Positions 8,858 to 17,265 of a stretch of 64,000 nt of DNA are shown in pieces. This DNA comes from Hoeflea phototrophica DFL-43 (GTDB taxonomy: Bacteria > Pseudomonadota > Alphaproteobacteria > Rhizobiales > Rhizobiaceae): positions 1,630,461 to 1,694,460 of the forward strand of contig NZ_CM002917.1 of the NCBI RefSeq assembly GCF_000154705.2, given 5' to 3'. How positions within the stretch are numbered: position 1 is the first letter of the stretch; every line of letters starts with the position of its first letter. Position numbers and translations under genes: made by a program. Below the pieces are notes generated by a model. It saw nothing but the letters and a program-made list of their open reading frames with translations. It did not search any database and was not told where the DNA came from.

Positions 8858-10026
8858 GAGGTCAAGACTTTGGCGGATTGATAGTGATCCGCGCGTGACG
8901 GATCCAGATTGGTGCGCGACAGATCTCCCCCGGCCCATGCGATCACCTTCGGATCCATCACCTTGAACCACAAGGGCGGGATGGCGGCGAGCAGGAAACA
9001 GCCGGGATAGCCCGACGGCAGGCTTGGCAGATGATCAAACGATCGCAGGGCCTGGTAGGGTCTCAGCGGGTTGGCATGATGGTCTGAGTGGCGCTGGAGA
9101 TGAAACAGCATCAGGTTTGTCACAATGTGATTGGTGTTCCAGGAGTGATGCGGTTCGCACGGCTCATAGCGCCCGTCGTGCCTGAGCTCGCGCTTGAGCC
9201 CGTAATGCTCGACATAGTTCGCAAAGGTGAGATGGAACCATCCGATCAAGCCGTTGAGAAGGAGAAACGGTACAATGTTCCAGCCGAAGGCCAGGATCAG
9301 CGCCGCGGCGGCCAGCAAAGTGATGGCATAGCCCTGAAGAATGTCGTTGCGCCAATGCCAGAAGCCGTGCCCCTTGCGGGCAAGCCGGACGCTTTCCATC
9401 TCCCAGCCGCGCACAGCGGTGCCCGGAATTTCCCTGAGCGCAAAGCGCCACAGACTTTCGCCGAGCCGTGCGGATGCCGGGTCGCCGGGTGTCGCCACAT
9501 GCACGTGATGCCCGCGATTGTGTTCGATTGAGAAGTGCCCGTAGCCCGAGACCGCATTCGCCAGTTTCGCGCCCCATTGATCGAGCCGGTTGGGCTTGTG
9601 TCCCAGCTCATGGCCAACCGTGATGGCCGTTCCGGAACTGATGCCGCTGCTCAGCACCAGTCCCAGATAGACCAGAAATGGGGTATCCGGCTGGCCGGCC
9701 GCAATCGCGCAGGCGAGGAAGGAAAACCAGAACACCGGCACCGAGGCAAACAGCAACACCCGGTAAAACGGATCGGAGGCCATCTGCCCGACAACGTCTT
9801 CGGGCGGATTGTTCGGGTCTGTGCCGATGAAGTGATCAGCGACAACCAGGACGCCGTAGTAAAACACCACCGGAACCACAATCCACCAGGCACTGCCGCT
9901 GGCAAGATAGGCGAGGGCGGCCAGGCCCGGCAGCGATGGCGACAGCACCGACAGCACCCACAGCCATCGCTTGCGGTCACGGTATTCGATCTTGTCGCCA
10001 TTCTTTGCAGTGGTGATGAAGATCAT
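8854..10026 (-). CDS. alkB: Alkane 1-monooxygenase (AlkB)
   Basis: A 390-residue integral-membrane di-iron hydroxylase. All AlkB histidine boxes are present: HELGHK (139-144), EHNRGHH (168-174) followed by VHVATPGDPASAR, NYVEHYG (270-276) and LQRHSDHHA (310-318). These separate it from ordinary fatty-acid desaturases. It oxidises medium-chain alkanes to 1-alkanols using rubredoxin as electron donor. I start at ATG 10026 with GGAGAGG upstream. No rubredoxin or rubredoxin reductase gene is adjacent, so electrons must come from products encoded elsewhere. It is coupled to an HD hydrolase gene. Confidence 0.94.
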   Translation of the reverse strand: MIFITTAKNGDKIEYRDRKRWLWVLSVLSPSLPGLAALAYLASGSAWWIVVPVVFYYGVLVVADHFIGTDPNNPPEDVVGQMASDPFYRVLLFASVPVFWFSFLACAIAAGQPDTPFLVYLGLVLSSGISSGTAITVGHELGHKPNRLDQWGAKLANAVSGYGHFSIEHNRGHHVHVATPGDPASARLGESLWRFALREIPGTAVRGWEMESVRLARKGHGFWHWRNDILQGYAITLLAAAALILAFGWNIVPFLLLNGLIGWFHLTFANYVEHYGLKRELRHDGRYEPCEPHHSWNTNHIVTNLMLFHLQRHSDHHANPLRPYQALRSFDHLPSLPSGYPGCFLLAAIPPLWFKVMDPKVIAWAGGDLSRTNLDPSRADHYQSAKVLTS

Positions 10027-10491
10027 TCGCAGCCTCTCCCGGCTATGAATGGTAGGCGGGCATTGGTCCGCGCACAAGGGCGACGTTCAACCCGTGAGCG
10101 CACCCAATTGACAGGCCCTCAGCCGGCTTCATCACCGAACGGTTGCGCCCCGCGTTCTTGGCCGCTAAAGCGCCAGATCGGCCCGCCGCATCAAGCCGCC
10201 AGTGGCCGGCAACGGAGCCCCTGCATAAAATCGCAGATAAGGTGCACCGTGAACGAACGGATGATCTGAGAAATCGGCTTGGATGCTGGCGTCCTCGGGA
10301 ACAGGAACGCCGTCCTTGCAGCTGGCGTAGCTGCAGCAGCACAGATTCCACTCGGGCTCTATGTTTGGCGTGCCGGCATGAGCCTTGGATCATTGCCTTT
10401 CTGTCCCATTTTGTGTCGTCAGGAAGTGGGATAAGTTTTAACCCTGCCGGGTTAGAGTGCGCGCCCAAGAGTTGCACAAGGAATTCCGGGA
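10027..10491. other. 465-bp spacer between alkB and a small membrane-protein gene
   Basis: No convincing gene is seen; the open minus-strand frame through most of it has no start signal and no recognisable composition. Near the right end TAACCC (10439-10444) and GGGTTA (10449-10454) form a perfect inverted repeat about 40 bp before the next start codon. This could be an operator or a leader hairpin. Confidence 0.5.
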
Positions 10492-10767
10492 ATGCGTAAA
10501 ATCTCCGCAATCACCACACTGCTGGTTGGTATGGTTATGGCAGCCCCGGCCCGGGCCTTCGAATACAAACCACTGCTCAAGCAGGTTTTCGGAACCTCCG
10601 ACCCGAGCGAGCTCGGCGGCCCGATTTTCGCTTTGGTCGCGGTGGCTGCGATCCTGTTCTTCTGGATTGCGCTCAGGATCGGGAAGCGGCGGCAGCGCCG
10701 GATGATCGAAACCTACGATGAGCAGCTTCAGGATTACGCCTCCCGCCTGCGCCGCGGCAAGCTCTGA
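10492..10767 (+). CDS. Small exported membrane protein of unknown function
   Basis: A 91-residue protein. Residues 1-22 look like a signal peptide (ISAITTLLVGMVMAAPARA before FEYKP). A single hydrophobic helix follows at about 43-62 (IFALVAVAAILFFWIALRI), then a very basic stretch GKRRQRR and a charged tail. This predicts a periplasmic N-terminus and a short basic cytoplasmic tail. AAGGAATTCCGGGA precedes the ATG. No family is recognised. It is preceded by an inverted repeat and stands alone. Confidence 0.7.
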   Translation: MRKISAITTLLVGMVMAAPARAFEYKPLLKQVFGTSDPSELGGPIFALVAVAAILFFWIALRIGKRRQRRMIETYDEQLQDYASRLRRGKL

Positions 10768-11073
10768 TTGCCCGGGTGTGCGGGAGCTGCTGGTGCGCCG
10801 CGGGTCCGATGGAACGTGCACAGGACACTTCAAAATAATGACGTTATGTGTGCGTTGCAGCCCGGTTTGACCCAGTTGAGCGCGGCAGGCTTTGCGGCGT
10901 CATCGCCCGTCAGCTTCAACGGGTGAATGTACCGGGATCCATTCGCGCCGCGAATGAGCGCTTTCGGGAAATTCATTTCACTTCGTGCAGCGTTTGCCTA
11001 TGATCGGTGTGCCCTGATCTGGGGTTGGGTCGCGCTGCAGGCCCGATCCAACCCGCTTTTTCAAGAGACCTCC
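10768..11073. other. 306-bp spacer upstream of pdxJ
   Basis: The pdxJ frame stays open leftward to 10927, but residues encoded before 11074 do not resemble the family. A -35-like TTGACC in the GTTTGACCCAG context lies near 10870 without a convincing -10. I see no RNA gene or strong hairpin here. Confidence 0.4.
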
Positions 11074-11817
11074 ATGCCCGCGCAACTCTCCGTCAATCTC
11101 AATGCTGTCGCCATGCTCAGAAACCGCCGGGACTTGCCGTGGCCGAGCGTCACGGCGCTTGGCCGGATTGCGCTTCAAAATGGTGCGCACGGGTTGACCG
11201 TGCATCCGCGGCCTGACCAGCGCCACATCCGGTTCTCCGATCTGCCCGAGCTCCGTGCGTTGATCGATGACGAGTTCCCCCAGGCGGAATTCAACATCGA
11301 GGGCTATCCGACCGATGATTTTCTCGATCTCGTCGAGGCCAACCAGCCCGAACAGGTCACCCTTGTGCCCGACGATCCATCGCAGGCGACGTCCGATCAT
11401 GGCTGGGATTTCGAAGGCAAGGGCAATGTCCTGCGCTCGGTGGTGCAACGGCTGAAGAAGAATGGCGCACGGGTGTCGCTGTTTTGCGATCCCGATGCCA
11501 CCCGTTCCGCGCTGGAGGCCGCCAAGGCAACGGGCGCGGACCGGGTCGAGTTCTACACCGGGCCCTATGGCGGCACCTATGACGACCCCGCGCGTGCCGC
11601 CGAAGAGCTCGACAAGCTCAAGACCGCCGGTTCAATTGCCGCCGAACTGGGTCTTGGCGTCAATGCCGGGCACGACCTGACGGTGGACAACATGCCGGGC
11701 CTGGCCCGCGCGCTGCCCAATCTGCTCGAGGTCTCGATCGGCCATGGTCTGACCGCCGATGCACTGGAATACGGAATGGCCGAAACCGTTCGCCGCTTTG
11801 TCCGCGCTTGCGGTTGA
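11074..11817 (+). CDS. pdxJ: Pyridoxine 5'-phosphate synthase
   Basis: A 247-residue TIM-barrel enzyme that condenses 1-deoxyxylulose 5-phosphate with 3-amino-2-oxopropyl phosphate to make pyridoxine 5'-phosphate, the last ring-forming step of DXP-dependent vitamin B6 synthesis. Family motifs are all present: [13 protein letters not shown] at the N-terminus, [13 protein letters not shown] (substrate phosphate binding and the catalytic His), [26 protein letters not shown] and NAGHDLT with the C-terminal phosphate loop EVSIGHGL. I start at ATG 11074. The gene stands alone, convergent with an NmrA-like gene. Confidence 0.96.
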   Translation: MPAQLSVNLNAVAMLRNRRDLPWPSVTALGRIALQNGAHGLTVHPRPDQRHIRFSDLPELRALIDDEFPQAEFNIEGYPTDDFLDLVEANQPEQVTLVPDDPSQATSDHGWDFEGKGNVLRSVVQRLKKNGARVSLFCDPDATRSALEAAKATGADRVEFYTGPYGGTYDDPARAAEELDKLKTAGSIAAELGLGVNAGHDLTVDNMPGLARALPNLLEVSIGHGLTADALEYGMAETVRRFVRACG

Positions 11818-11827
11818 GTTTCAACTG

Positions 11828-11867
11828 AAAAAGGCCCCCCTCGACAACGGACTTAACGAGGGAGGCC
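11828..11867 (-). terminator. Terminator of the NmrA-like gene
   Basis: GGCCCCCCTCG (11833-11843) pairs with CGAGGGAGGCC (11857-11867) with one mismatch. On the minus strand it is followed by TTTTT. It lies 52 bp after the minus-strand stop codon and also separates the convergent pdxJ. Confidence 0.75.
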
Positions 11868-11918
11868 GATGCCATGGCGGGAGGTCAGATCCATGACATG
11901 GTTTTGTCGGATCTGGTG

Positions 11919-12806
11919 TCAGGCTCCGAGGGCCGACTTGCTGGCTTGCAGAAAGCCATTCAGCGTTGTCAGTTGGGTTCCAGACAGTTTGGCTGCCGCG
12001 TCCGTCACAATGTCGACCTTGCCTTCCCGCGTGTTGGTGTCGAAGGAGACAAATGTCGGGATGTAAGGTGCCGGAACGCCGGCTCCAGCCATGCCCTGTG
12101 CCAGTTGGTCGTCGGTCACATGAACCACGGTGAGCGGTTTGCCGGTTGCCTGTGACGCCAGTTCTGCGATCTCGTCGGTGGTGAAGGCCACAGGACCCGT
12201 GAGCGTGTGGATTTCGTTGTCGGCGGAAGGCGTGGCGAGGCTCCCCGCAATCGCCCGGGCGACGTCGTCGCGAGCGATATTGGCGACTTTTCCGGTTCCT
12301 GCAGAGCTGTACCATTGACCGCTTGCCAGGGCCGGCGGCAGCGTCATGAAGAGGTTTTCCATGTACCAGCTGACGCGGAAAATCGTGTAGCCGAGGCCGG
12401 TTGCAATGATCGCGTCCTCGGTTCCCTTGTGATCGGGCGCGAACAGCACCTTGCTGTCATCCGGGTTGGGCATGGATGTGTAGAGGATGTGGCTGACACC
12501 GGCTTCCTTCGCGGCTGCAACCGCCGCCAGATGCTGGCGCAGACGCCTGTCTGTTCCGTCAAGCACATCGGTAGAGATGATCAGGATCCGGTCAACACCG
12601 GCAAGGCCGTCCTTCATCGAGTCCGCGTCTTCGAAATCGACCCGGCGTGTCTCGACGCCGCGCGCGGCGAGATCGGTGAGCTTCGCTGTATCGCGCGAGC
12701 CGGCGATGATATCTGACACGGGGACTTTGAAAGTCTCGATGAGATGGTGAAGCACGCGCGTGCCCAGTTGTCCTGATGCGCCGGTGACGAGCAGTTTTCC
12801 GGTCAT
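11919..12806 (-). CDS. NmrA/QOR2-like NAD(P)-binding oxidoreductase
   Basis: A 295-residue atypical short-chain dehydrogenase. The N-terminus KLLVTGASGQLG (residues 4-15) is the dinucleotide-binding loop. SRDTAKL after the second strand suggests NADPH preference, and the catalytic Tyr-x-x-x-Lys is replaced as in NmrA/QOR2 (ZitA-like) proteins. Length and the MENLF motif after the sixth strand fit the QorB group of quinone reductases. I start at ATG 12806 with AAAGGA upstream. It is divergent from an HxlR regulator, as QorB-type genes commonly are, and is probably induced by quinones or related electrophiles. Confidence 0.88.
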   Translation of the reverse strand: MTGKLLVTGASGQLGTRVLHHLIETFKVPVSDIIAGSRDTAKLTDLAARGVETRRVDFEDADSMKDGLAGVDRILIISTDVLDGTDRRLRQHLAAVAAAKEAGVSHILYTSMPNPDDSKVLFAPDHKGTEDAIIATGLGYTIFRVSWYMENLFMTLPPALASGQWYSSAGTGKVANIARDDVARAIAGSLATPSADNEIHTLTGPVAFTTDEIAELASQATGKPLTVVHVTDDQLAQGMAGAGVPAPYIPTFVSFDTNTREGKVDIVTDAAAKLSGTQLTTLNGFLQASKSALGA

Positions 12807-12858
12807 TGTGTTTCCTTTCCTGCGAGACCGGGTTCGTGTCGATCTCAAAAAATAATCT

Positions 12859-12875
12859 ACTCTCATATTGAGAGT
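12859..12875. promoter_or_regulatory. Palindromic operator candidate, NmrA-like/hxlR
   Basis: ACTCTCA and TGAGAGT form perfect 7-bp arms around TAT, midway in the 147-bp divergent promoter region. The arrangement repeats the OYE/hxlR module at 2699-2715 with a different sequence. Binding by the adjacent HxlR is inferred. Confidence 0.6.
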
Positions 12876-12953
12876 TACGGCATATATGGTATGTGGAAGA
12901 GGGAGGGAAGAAGGCAGTTTTGCCACCGATAGTTACCTTGAAGGAACCACCTC

Positions 12954-13355
12954 ATGGACGCGCATATTCCATTTTCCGAGCGGCTTAGGATGATGCAGGG
13001 CGATCAAAATCCTAATAACTGCCCGGTACGCCAGGTGATGCAGGGCATTTTTGGCAAGTGGAGCACGCTGCTGTTGCTGGCGCTGGCCGAACGGCCGTAC
13101 CGTTTTGGCGAGCTGCGCCGTCTGGTGCCTGACATTTCGCAACGCATGCTGACCCAGAGCCTGCGCGATCTGGAGCGGGACGGCTACATCTACCGCAAGG
13201 TCTATCCCACCAAGCCGCCCAGCGTCGAATACGGGCTGAACGATCTGGGAAAGTCGATGCTCGTGCCGCTTCATGATCTTGTGATCTGGGCCAGCGACAA
13301 TTTTGCCGCCGTGGACTCGTCGCGCAAAATCTACGACGCGCAAGCCGCGGACTGA
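12954..13355 (+). CDS. HxlR-family transcriptional regulator
   Basis: A 133-residue winged-helix protein. It has a single Cys in the NCPVRQ motif (residues 21-26), matching the conserved redox Cys of QorR/YodB-type HxlR proteins. The DNA-binding core follows (IFGKWSTLLLLALAERPYRFGELRR in two helices, ISQRMLTQSLRDLERDG) and the wing (PPSVEYGLNDLG). GAAGGA lies upstream. It is divergent from the NmrA-like reductase gene and is the likely repressor of it. Its stop lies seven bases from the convergent L,D-transpeptidase stop. Confidence 0.92.
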   Translation: MDAHIPFSERLRMMQGDQNPNNCPVRQVMQGIFGKWSTLLLLALAERPYRFGELRRLVPDISQRMLTQSLRDLERDGYIYRKVYPTKPPSVEYGLNDLGKSMLVPLHDLVIWASDNFAAVDSSRKIYDAQAAD

Positions 13356-13362
13356 TCAGCGA

Positions 13363-14370
13363 TCAGACGCCTGCACTGTCTCGCATGATCACGAAATCGG
13401 TGGCCGATCGGGTCTCGGGATGCGCCGGAAGGTCGGTCAGCATCATGGTCGCGCCCGGGTGCAGGTTGCGGGCGATCTTCTGATAGACATTCGGCGGGAT
13501 CATCAGCCGTGCCGTCGCCGCGATCTCCCGCTGAACATCCACCGCCGTTTCGTGCCCGGTTCCAAGCCCCACCGCCATCCAGTCATAGACATGGGTCGCC
13601 GGGTTGATTCCCTTGAGCAGATAGACATGCGTGCCCAATGGCAGACGCGGATGCTCGATGCCGATATCGGCACTGATGAACTCCTTGCCGTTCTTGAGCG
13701 CGATCAACCTGCTGTCGGCACCGCTGACGACAATGGCGAAGGCATCATCCTTCTCGCCTGACTTGTCGCGCGGCAGGCTCTTGCCGGCGACATGGCCGGT
13801 CATGGTTTCCACGGCCTTGAGATCCGAGCTGGTCAGCACCAGACCGGAATGGCTCAGGCTGCCGATCCCCGAGCGCGCCTTGGTGACGATTACCGGGGTG
13901 CCGTTGTGGGTGACGCCAAAGACCAGATCGGCAAAGGCCTTGGGAAGATGCACACAGCCATGGGAACTGGGATAGCCCGGCAACCCGCCGGCATGCAGCG
14001 CGCAGCCGCCGAAGAAGAACTGGCTGTCGGGCATCTCGGCGTTGTTGTAGGCTTTCGACAGATGCATCTTCTCCTTGCTCAGCACCGAGAAGACCCCGGT
14101 TGGCGTTTCATAGCCCTTGCGCCCGGTCGACACGGTCGAAACCCCGATGCGGATGCCGTTGCGGTAGACGAAGGCGAGCTGGTCGGACAGCGACACCAGC
14201 ACCGCCACCGGCCCTTCCAGAGCCCGCTCCGGATACCAGGTCCATTCGCCGGGTTTGAGATCGGTGACGGGCTTTTCGGTTTGCGCGAAACTGCCGCCAT
14301 TGGCTGCTATGAGGGCGGCGGCACCGCCGCTTGCAAGAATGCCCCTGCGGGTGATCTTTCCCCTGGTCAC
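13363..14370 (-). CDS. Tat-exported L,D-transpeptidase (YkuD domain)
   Basis: A 335-residue cell-wall enzyme. Residues 5-30 look like a Tat signal (KITRRGILASGGAAALIA). The YkuD domain spans about 50-165 with the catalytic motif SHGCVHLP (His137, Cys139). Such enzymes make 3-3 cross-links or attach outer-membrane lipoproteins to peptidoglycan. The domain is followed by about 170 residues that include a second, degenerate repeat of the fold (FAIVVSGADSRLIALKNGKE and a TRLMIPPNVY segment) without its own HGC motif. No clear ribosome-binding site was chosen; ATG 14370 gives the signal peptide. The gene stands alone. Confidence 0.88.
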   Translation of the reverse strand: MTRGKITRRGILASGGAAALIAANGGSFAQTEKPVTDLKPGEWTWYPERALEGPVAVLVSLSDQLAFVYRNGIRIGVSTVSTGRKGYETPTGVFSVLSKEKMHLSKAYNNAEMPDSQFFFGGCALHAGGLPGYPSSHGCVHLPKAFADLVFGVTHNGTPVIVTKARSGIGSLSHSGLVLTSSDLKAVETMTGHVAGKSLPRDKSGEKDDAFAIVVSGADSRLIALKNGKEFISADIGIEHPRLPLGTHVYLLKGINPATHVYDWMAVGLGTGHETAVDVQREIAATARLMIPPNVYQKIARNLHPGATMMLTDLPAHPETRSATDFVIMRDSAGV

Positions 14371-14621
14371 GATCCTGTCCTCCAGATTGCCGTATGCGAG
14401 ACTGAAGCGCCTGTGCTCCTATTAGGATGATTGCATATTGGGCGGACAATTCAAGCCAGCGTCCCGAAAACCGGGCGAAGCCATGGGCCTGAACCGGCCT
14501 TCAGGAACGTTCATCGCCGGTTTTCCGCCGTTTGGCCCGGCCCGGCCAGGGCGCGCATCTTCCTGCTTGAAATTGCGGCATGTCTCGGTCAAAAAACCTA
14601 CGTGATTTCACAGGGGCATTA

Positions 14622-15116
14622 ATGAGTCGGCTCACCACATCGATCTTCGCAGCGACCTCCGCAGCTTTTTTGAGCATGGCACTGGCTGGTTGCCAGACGG
14701 AATCCCCGTCCAAACCATCCCGCCCGGCGGTTCCTGCCAACTTCTCCTCGCTGATGCCGCCGCAGAGCCTGCTACGCAATGACACCATCGAGGCAGCGAG
14801 CCATGACCGCAATTCAAGCCGGCTCGCCTATGTCGGAGTCTGGGCCAAATCCGGCGATGCCTGCGCGATGATGGACCAGACTGCCTTTGAGGGTTATGCC
14901 GTTATCACCCCGGTGTCGTTGCGCCATCCGGGCGAGACCTGCAGCTTCGAACCCGGCGCGCCGGGGCAGGGCTACCTGCAGCTCGAGGCCAGCTGCAAGA
15001 TCAAGCGCAAGACCAGAAAGCGCACGATTACCATTGCAATGGCAAACAGCAGCGCCATGACCTTGAGCATCGACGGCCAAAGCCAGACCCTGACCCGGTG
15101 CCATATGCTCAAGTGA
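14622..15116 (+). CDS. Lipoprotein of unknown function
   Basis: A 164-residue protein with a lipoprotein signal peptide: hydrophobic residues 8-22 and the lipobox LAGC (21-24), so Cys24 is the likely acylated residue. After a Pro/Ser-rich linker the C-terminal half carries four cysteines and a pattern (SRLAYVGVWAKSGDACAMM and TCSFEP) typical of a small periplasmic domain seen in rhizobial lipoproteins. The frame is open upstream to 14580, but ATG 14622 gives the signal peptide. Anchoring in the outer membrane is inferred; function unknown. Confidence 0.72.
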   Translation: MSRLTTSIFAATSAAFLSMALAGCQTESPSKPSRPAVPANFSSLMPPQSLLRNDTIEAASHDRNSSRLAYVGVWAKSGDACAMMDQTAFEGYAVITPVSLRHPGETCSFEPGAPGQGYLQLEASCKIKRKTRKRTITIAMANSSAMTLSIDGQSQTLTRCHMLK

Positions 15117-15186
15117 GGTGGTTTGGCTTGGTCCTGGGCGAACGGGGCTGAGGCAGAAGGCAACAGCTGCCGCAGAGACCTCATCC

Positions 15187-15765
15187 TCAGGGCAGCAGAT
15201 TTTCGGGGATCCGGTGCGGGCGGTAGCTCTCGCCTGAGTTGGCCGACATAAGTCTGGAAAGTGGCCAGATCAGAAAAAAGCCGGCCAGGCCAAGAATGAT
15301 CACGATCTCTGTGGTGATGGCCTCAATGTTCCACAGCACCGCAACAGCAGCGGCAACTGCCGCAGCGAGGGTCAGTGCCCCGGCAACGCGGGCGGCATTG
15401 TTGTTCGCCCCTCCGGCAACAAATGCGATCCGGGAACGGCAATCCTGCGGGATCGCGTCATGCAGGTCTTGGACAAAGCTGCGGTAGGTCGCGCTGCGCT
15501 GCCGGTCAAACCGGCCCACCGCATCAGCGGAGAAGATGTTGAGGGTGGTTCCATCCCGGAACCACAAGACCATGATCCCGACCACTCTGGCCCGTCCGCC
15601 GAAATTGACCTTCAGGTTCACACGGCTGAGGTCCTTCAGGTGAGCCGATTTCTGGCGTCCGCGCTCGCTCCAGAACAGCTGCCCGTCGCGCAGCTCTACG
15701 CCGTCCTCATCGAGCCGGACATACATCCGGACTTCACCAGCCCTTGTGTGCAGAAGATACTTCAT
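15187..15765 (-). CDS. Membrane protein with an N-terminal soluble domain, unknown function
   Basis: A 192-residue protein. The first 100 residues form a beta-rich soluble domain (VRMYVRLDEDGVELRDGQLFWSER split across two strands, then LWFRDGTTLNIFSAD). Two membrane helices occupy about 124-172 (AGALTLAAAVAAAVAVLW and VIILGLAGFFLIWPL). The layout resembles small PH-like-domain membrane proteins, but I do not recognise the family. It is convergent with the lipoprotein gene and divergent from marC. Confidence 0.65.
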   Translation of the reverse strand: MKYLLHTRAGEVRMYVRLDEDGVELRDGQLFWSERGRQKSAHLKDLSRVNLKVNFGGRARVVGIMVLWFRDGTTLNIFSADAVGRFDRQRSATYRSFVQDLHDAIPQDCRSRIAFVAGGANNNAARVAGALTLAAAVAAAVAVLWNIEAITTEIVIILGLAGFFLIWPLSRLMSANSGESYRPHRIPENLLP

Positions 15766-15851
15766 CGGGCATATCCCGGCCTGGCTTTCCTGGCCAATTG
15801 TAGCGCCTTCCGGCAGATGCGGAAAGTTGGCCCGGTGCCCGCCTCCAACTC

Positions 15852-15941
15852 CAGGTCCGGGGCGGGCAGGCGGTTGATCCGGCTGTTACGCTGCCGGTGG
15901 ACCCGAGTTCACCGGGTGCCAGCGCGAAGTGCTCCATGCGG
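15852..15941 (+). pseudogene. Degenerate fragment copied from the tetR gene 5' end
   Basis: This stretch aligns with 17307-17399, the first part of the tetR gene, over about 90 bp. Shared exact blocks include GGCGGTTGATCCGGCTGT and GCCAGCGCGAAGTGCTC. Single-base deletions destroy the reading frame, and no start codon or helix-turn-helix part is retained. It sits in the 299-bp non-coding spacer between two divergent genes, and the rest of that spacer shows nothing recognisable. A partial duplication followed by decay is the simplest reading. Confidence 0.75.
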
Positions 15942-16064
15942 AGCCCGACTGAGGCCCGGGACATATCGAGGCTGTGCAAAGCCGCGGGGAACCTGTAGCG
16001 TCGCGCTGCATAAAATGGTTCAGTCCCAAGGGGTTGCCGCAATTGCAGAATCCGGATTTTTAAG

Positions 16065-16679
16065 ATGCCAAGCATGTTTGAGCAGTTCGTTACCATCTGG
16101 GTCGTGGTCGACCCGATCGGCACCATACCGGTCTTCGTTGCGGTGACCGCGTCACTTGCGCCGTCGGCACACCGCTGGATCGCGGTGCAGGCCGCGCTCA
16201 CTGCCGCTGGCGTTCTTCTGTTCTTTCTGGTCGCCGGTCAGTTCCTGATCGATGCGCTCGGCATCAGCCTGCCGGCCTTTCAGATCGCCGGCGGGCTCAT
16301 TCTGTTTCTGTTTGCGCTGACCATGATCTTTGGCGAGTCCAAGCCCGAGCGTGAAACCGCCGAGGCCGCCGCGGACGATGCCCCGTCACCGGCGATTTTC
16401 CCGCTTGCGGTTCCCTCCATCGCCTCGCCGGGCGCGATGCTGACCATCGTTCTTCTGACCGACAACAACCGCTTCAGCATCGCCGAGCAGGTCGTCACGG
16501 CGGCCATCCTGCTGTCGGTTCTCGCCTGCGCTCTGGTGTTGATGTTGCTCGCCGGCCCGATCCTCAAAGTCATCGGCAAGGGAGGGGCTGCAATTGTCAG
16601 CCGGGTGATGGGGATGATCCTCGCCGCCGTTGCGGTGGACGCGGTGATCAACGCGATTTTCGACATCATTCCCGCCTGA
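16065..16679 (+). CDS. MarC-family integral membrane protein
   Basis: A 204-residue protein with about six membrane helices. The family signature is clear: IWVVVDPIGTIPVF near the N-terminus, AFQIAGGLILFLFAL in the middle, and IFPLAVPSIASPGAM, the conserved proline-rich loop. Family function remains unestablished; the old multiple-antibiotic-resistance assignment for MarC was withdrawn. A start at ATG 16065 or 16074 is possible. It appears to be in an operon with the DUF2721-type gene 47 bp downstream. Confidence 0.9.
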   Translation: MPSMFEQFVTIWVVVDPIGTIPVFVAVTASLAPSAHRWIAVQAALTAAGVLLFFLVAGQFLIDALGISLPAFQIAGGLILFLFALTMIFGESKPERETAEAAADDAPSPAIFPLAVPSIASPGAMLTIVLLTDNNRFSIAEQVVTAAILLSVLACALVLMLLAGPILKVIGKGGAAIVSRVMGMILAAVAVDAVINAIFDIIPA

Positions 16680-16726
16680 TCATCCTGAAGAATTTTGAAC
16701 AAACCTGATTTGAGAGGAAACACCGA

Positions 16727-17137
16727 ATGCAAGCCTTGCCGGAAACCCTGTCGATAGCCCAGGAAATCCAGCTCTCGGTCGCGCCGGTCTTCATGCTGAC
16801 CGCGATTGCCGCGCTGCTGACCCTCCTGTTCAATCGCATGTCCCAGACCCAGGATCAGATCCGCGTGCTGGGCGAGCGTCCGGAAGGTGAGGCGACCGCG
16901 GCTGAGCCGGACAAGGCCGCCTCACGCTTGCTTGCAGCCCGTCTGTCGGGGATCCGGTGGGCCATCAGGTGCAACGTGACAGCCGCCATCCTGATCTGCT
17001 CTGTCGTCGTGTCCATCTTTATCAGCGATTACCTCGTCCCCGACCTCTCCAACCTGATTGCCGCCCTGTTCATCGCCGCCATGACCTTGCTGGCCGCCGG
17101 GTTCCTGCTGCTTTTGCGCGATGTTTCAAGGCCCTGA
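16727..17137 (+). CDS. DUF2721-type membrane protein
   Basis: A 136-residue protein. A first membrane helix with the segment VFMLTAIAALLTLLFNRM leads into the family's RMSQTQDQIRVL cytoplasmic arginine motif; two further helices lie at about 79-100 and 107-130. GAGAGGAAACACCGA precedes the ATG. It follows marC on the same strand. Function is unknown. The DUF assignment is from motif memory and moderate in certainty. Confidence 0.75.
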   Translation: MQALPETLSIAQEIQLSVAPVFMLTAIAALLTLLFNRMSQTQDQIRVLGERPEGEATAAEPDKAASRLLAARLSGIRWAIRCNVTAAILICSVVVSIFISDYLVPDLSNLIAALFIAAMTLLAAGFLLLLRDVSRP

Positions 17138-17236
17138 CAAGGTCGCTGTGGAGAGAGGCCGGTTCCCGAAGAAGGAGTGTCCCGCGCTGGAGAGTGAGTT
17201 CGCCCGATGTAAACATCATTGATTTGACTTGACGGC

Positions 17237-17250
17237 GTACCGTACGGTAC
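17237..17250. promoter_or_regulatory. tetR operator candidate
   Basis: GTACCGTACGGTAC is a perfect 14-bp palindrome 16 bp before the tetR start. It continues as GGTAC, so the core is partly repeated in tandem. TTGACTTGACGG just upstream offers a -35. The overlap with the promoter suggests autorepression by the TetR protein. Confidence 0.65.
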
Positions 17251-17265
17251 GGTACATGCGCGGCC

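Noticed and set aside
10043..10510. A 155-codon minus-strand gene upstream of alkB
   Set aside because: No ribosome-binding site, no domain, and an amino acid composition rich in Arg, Ser and Cys that suggests non-coding sequence.
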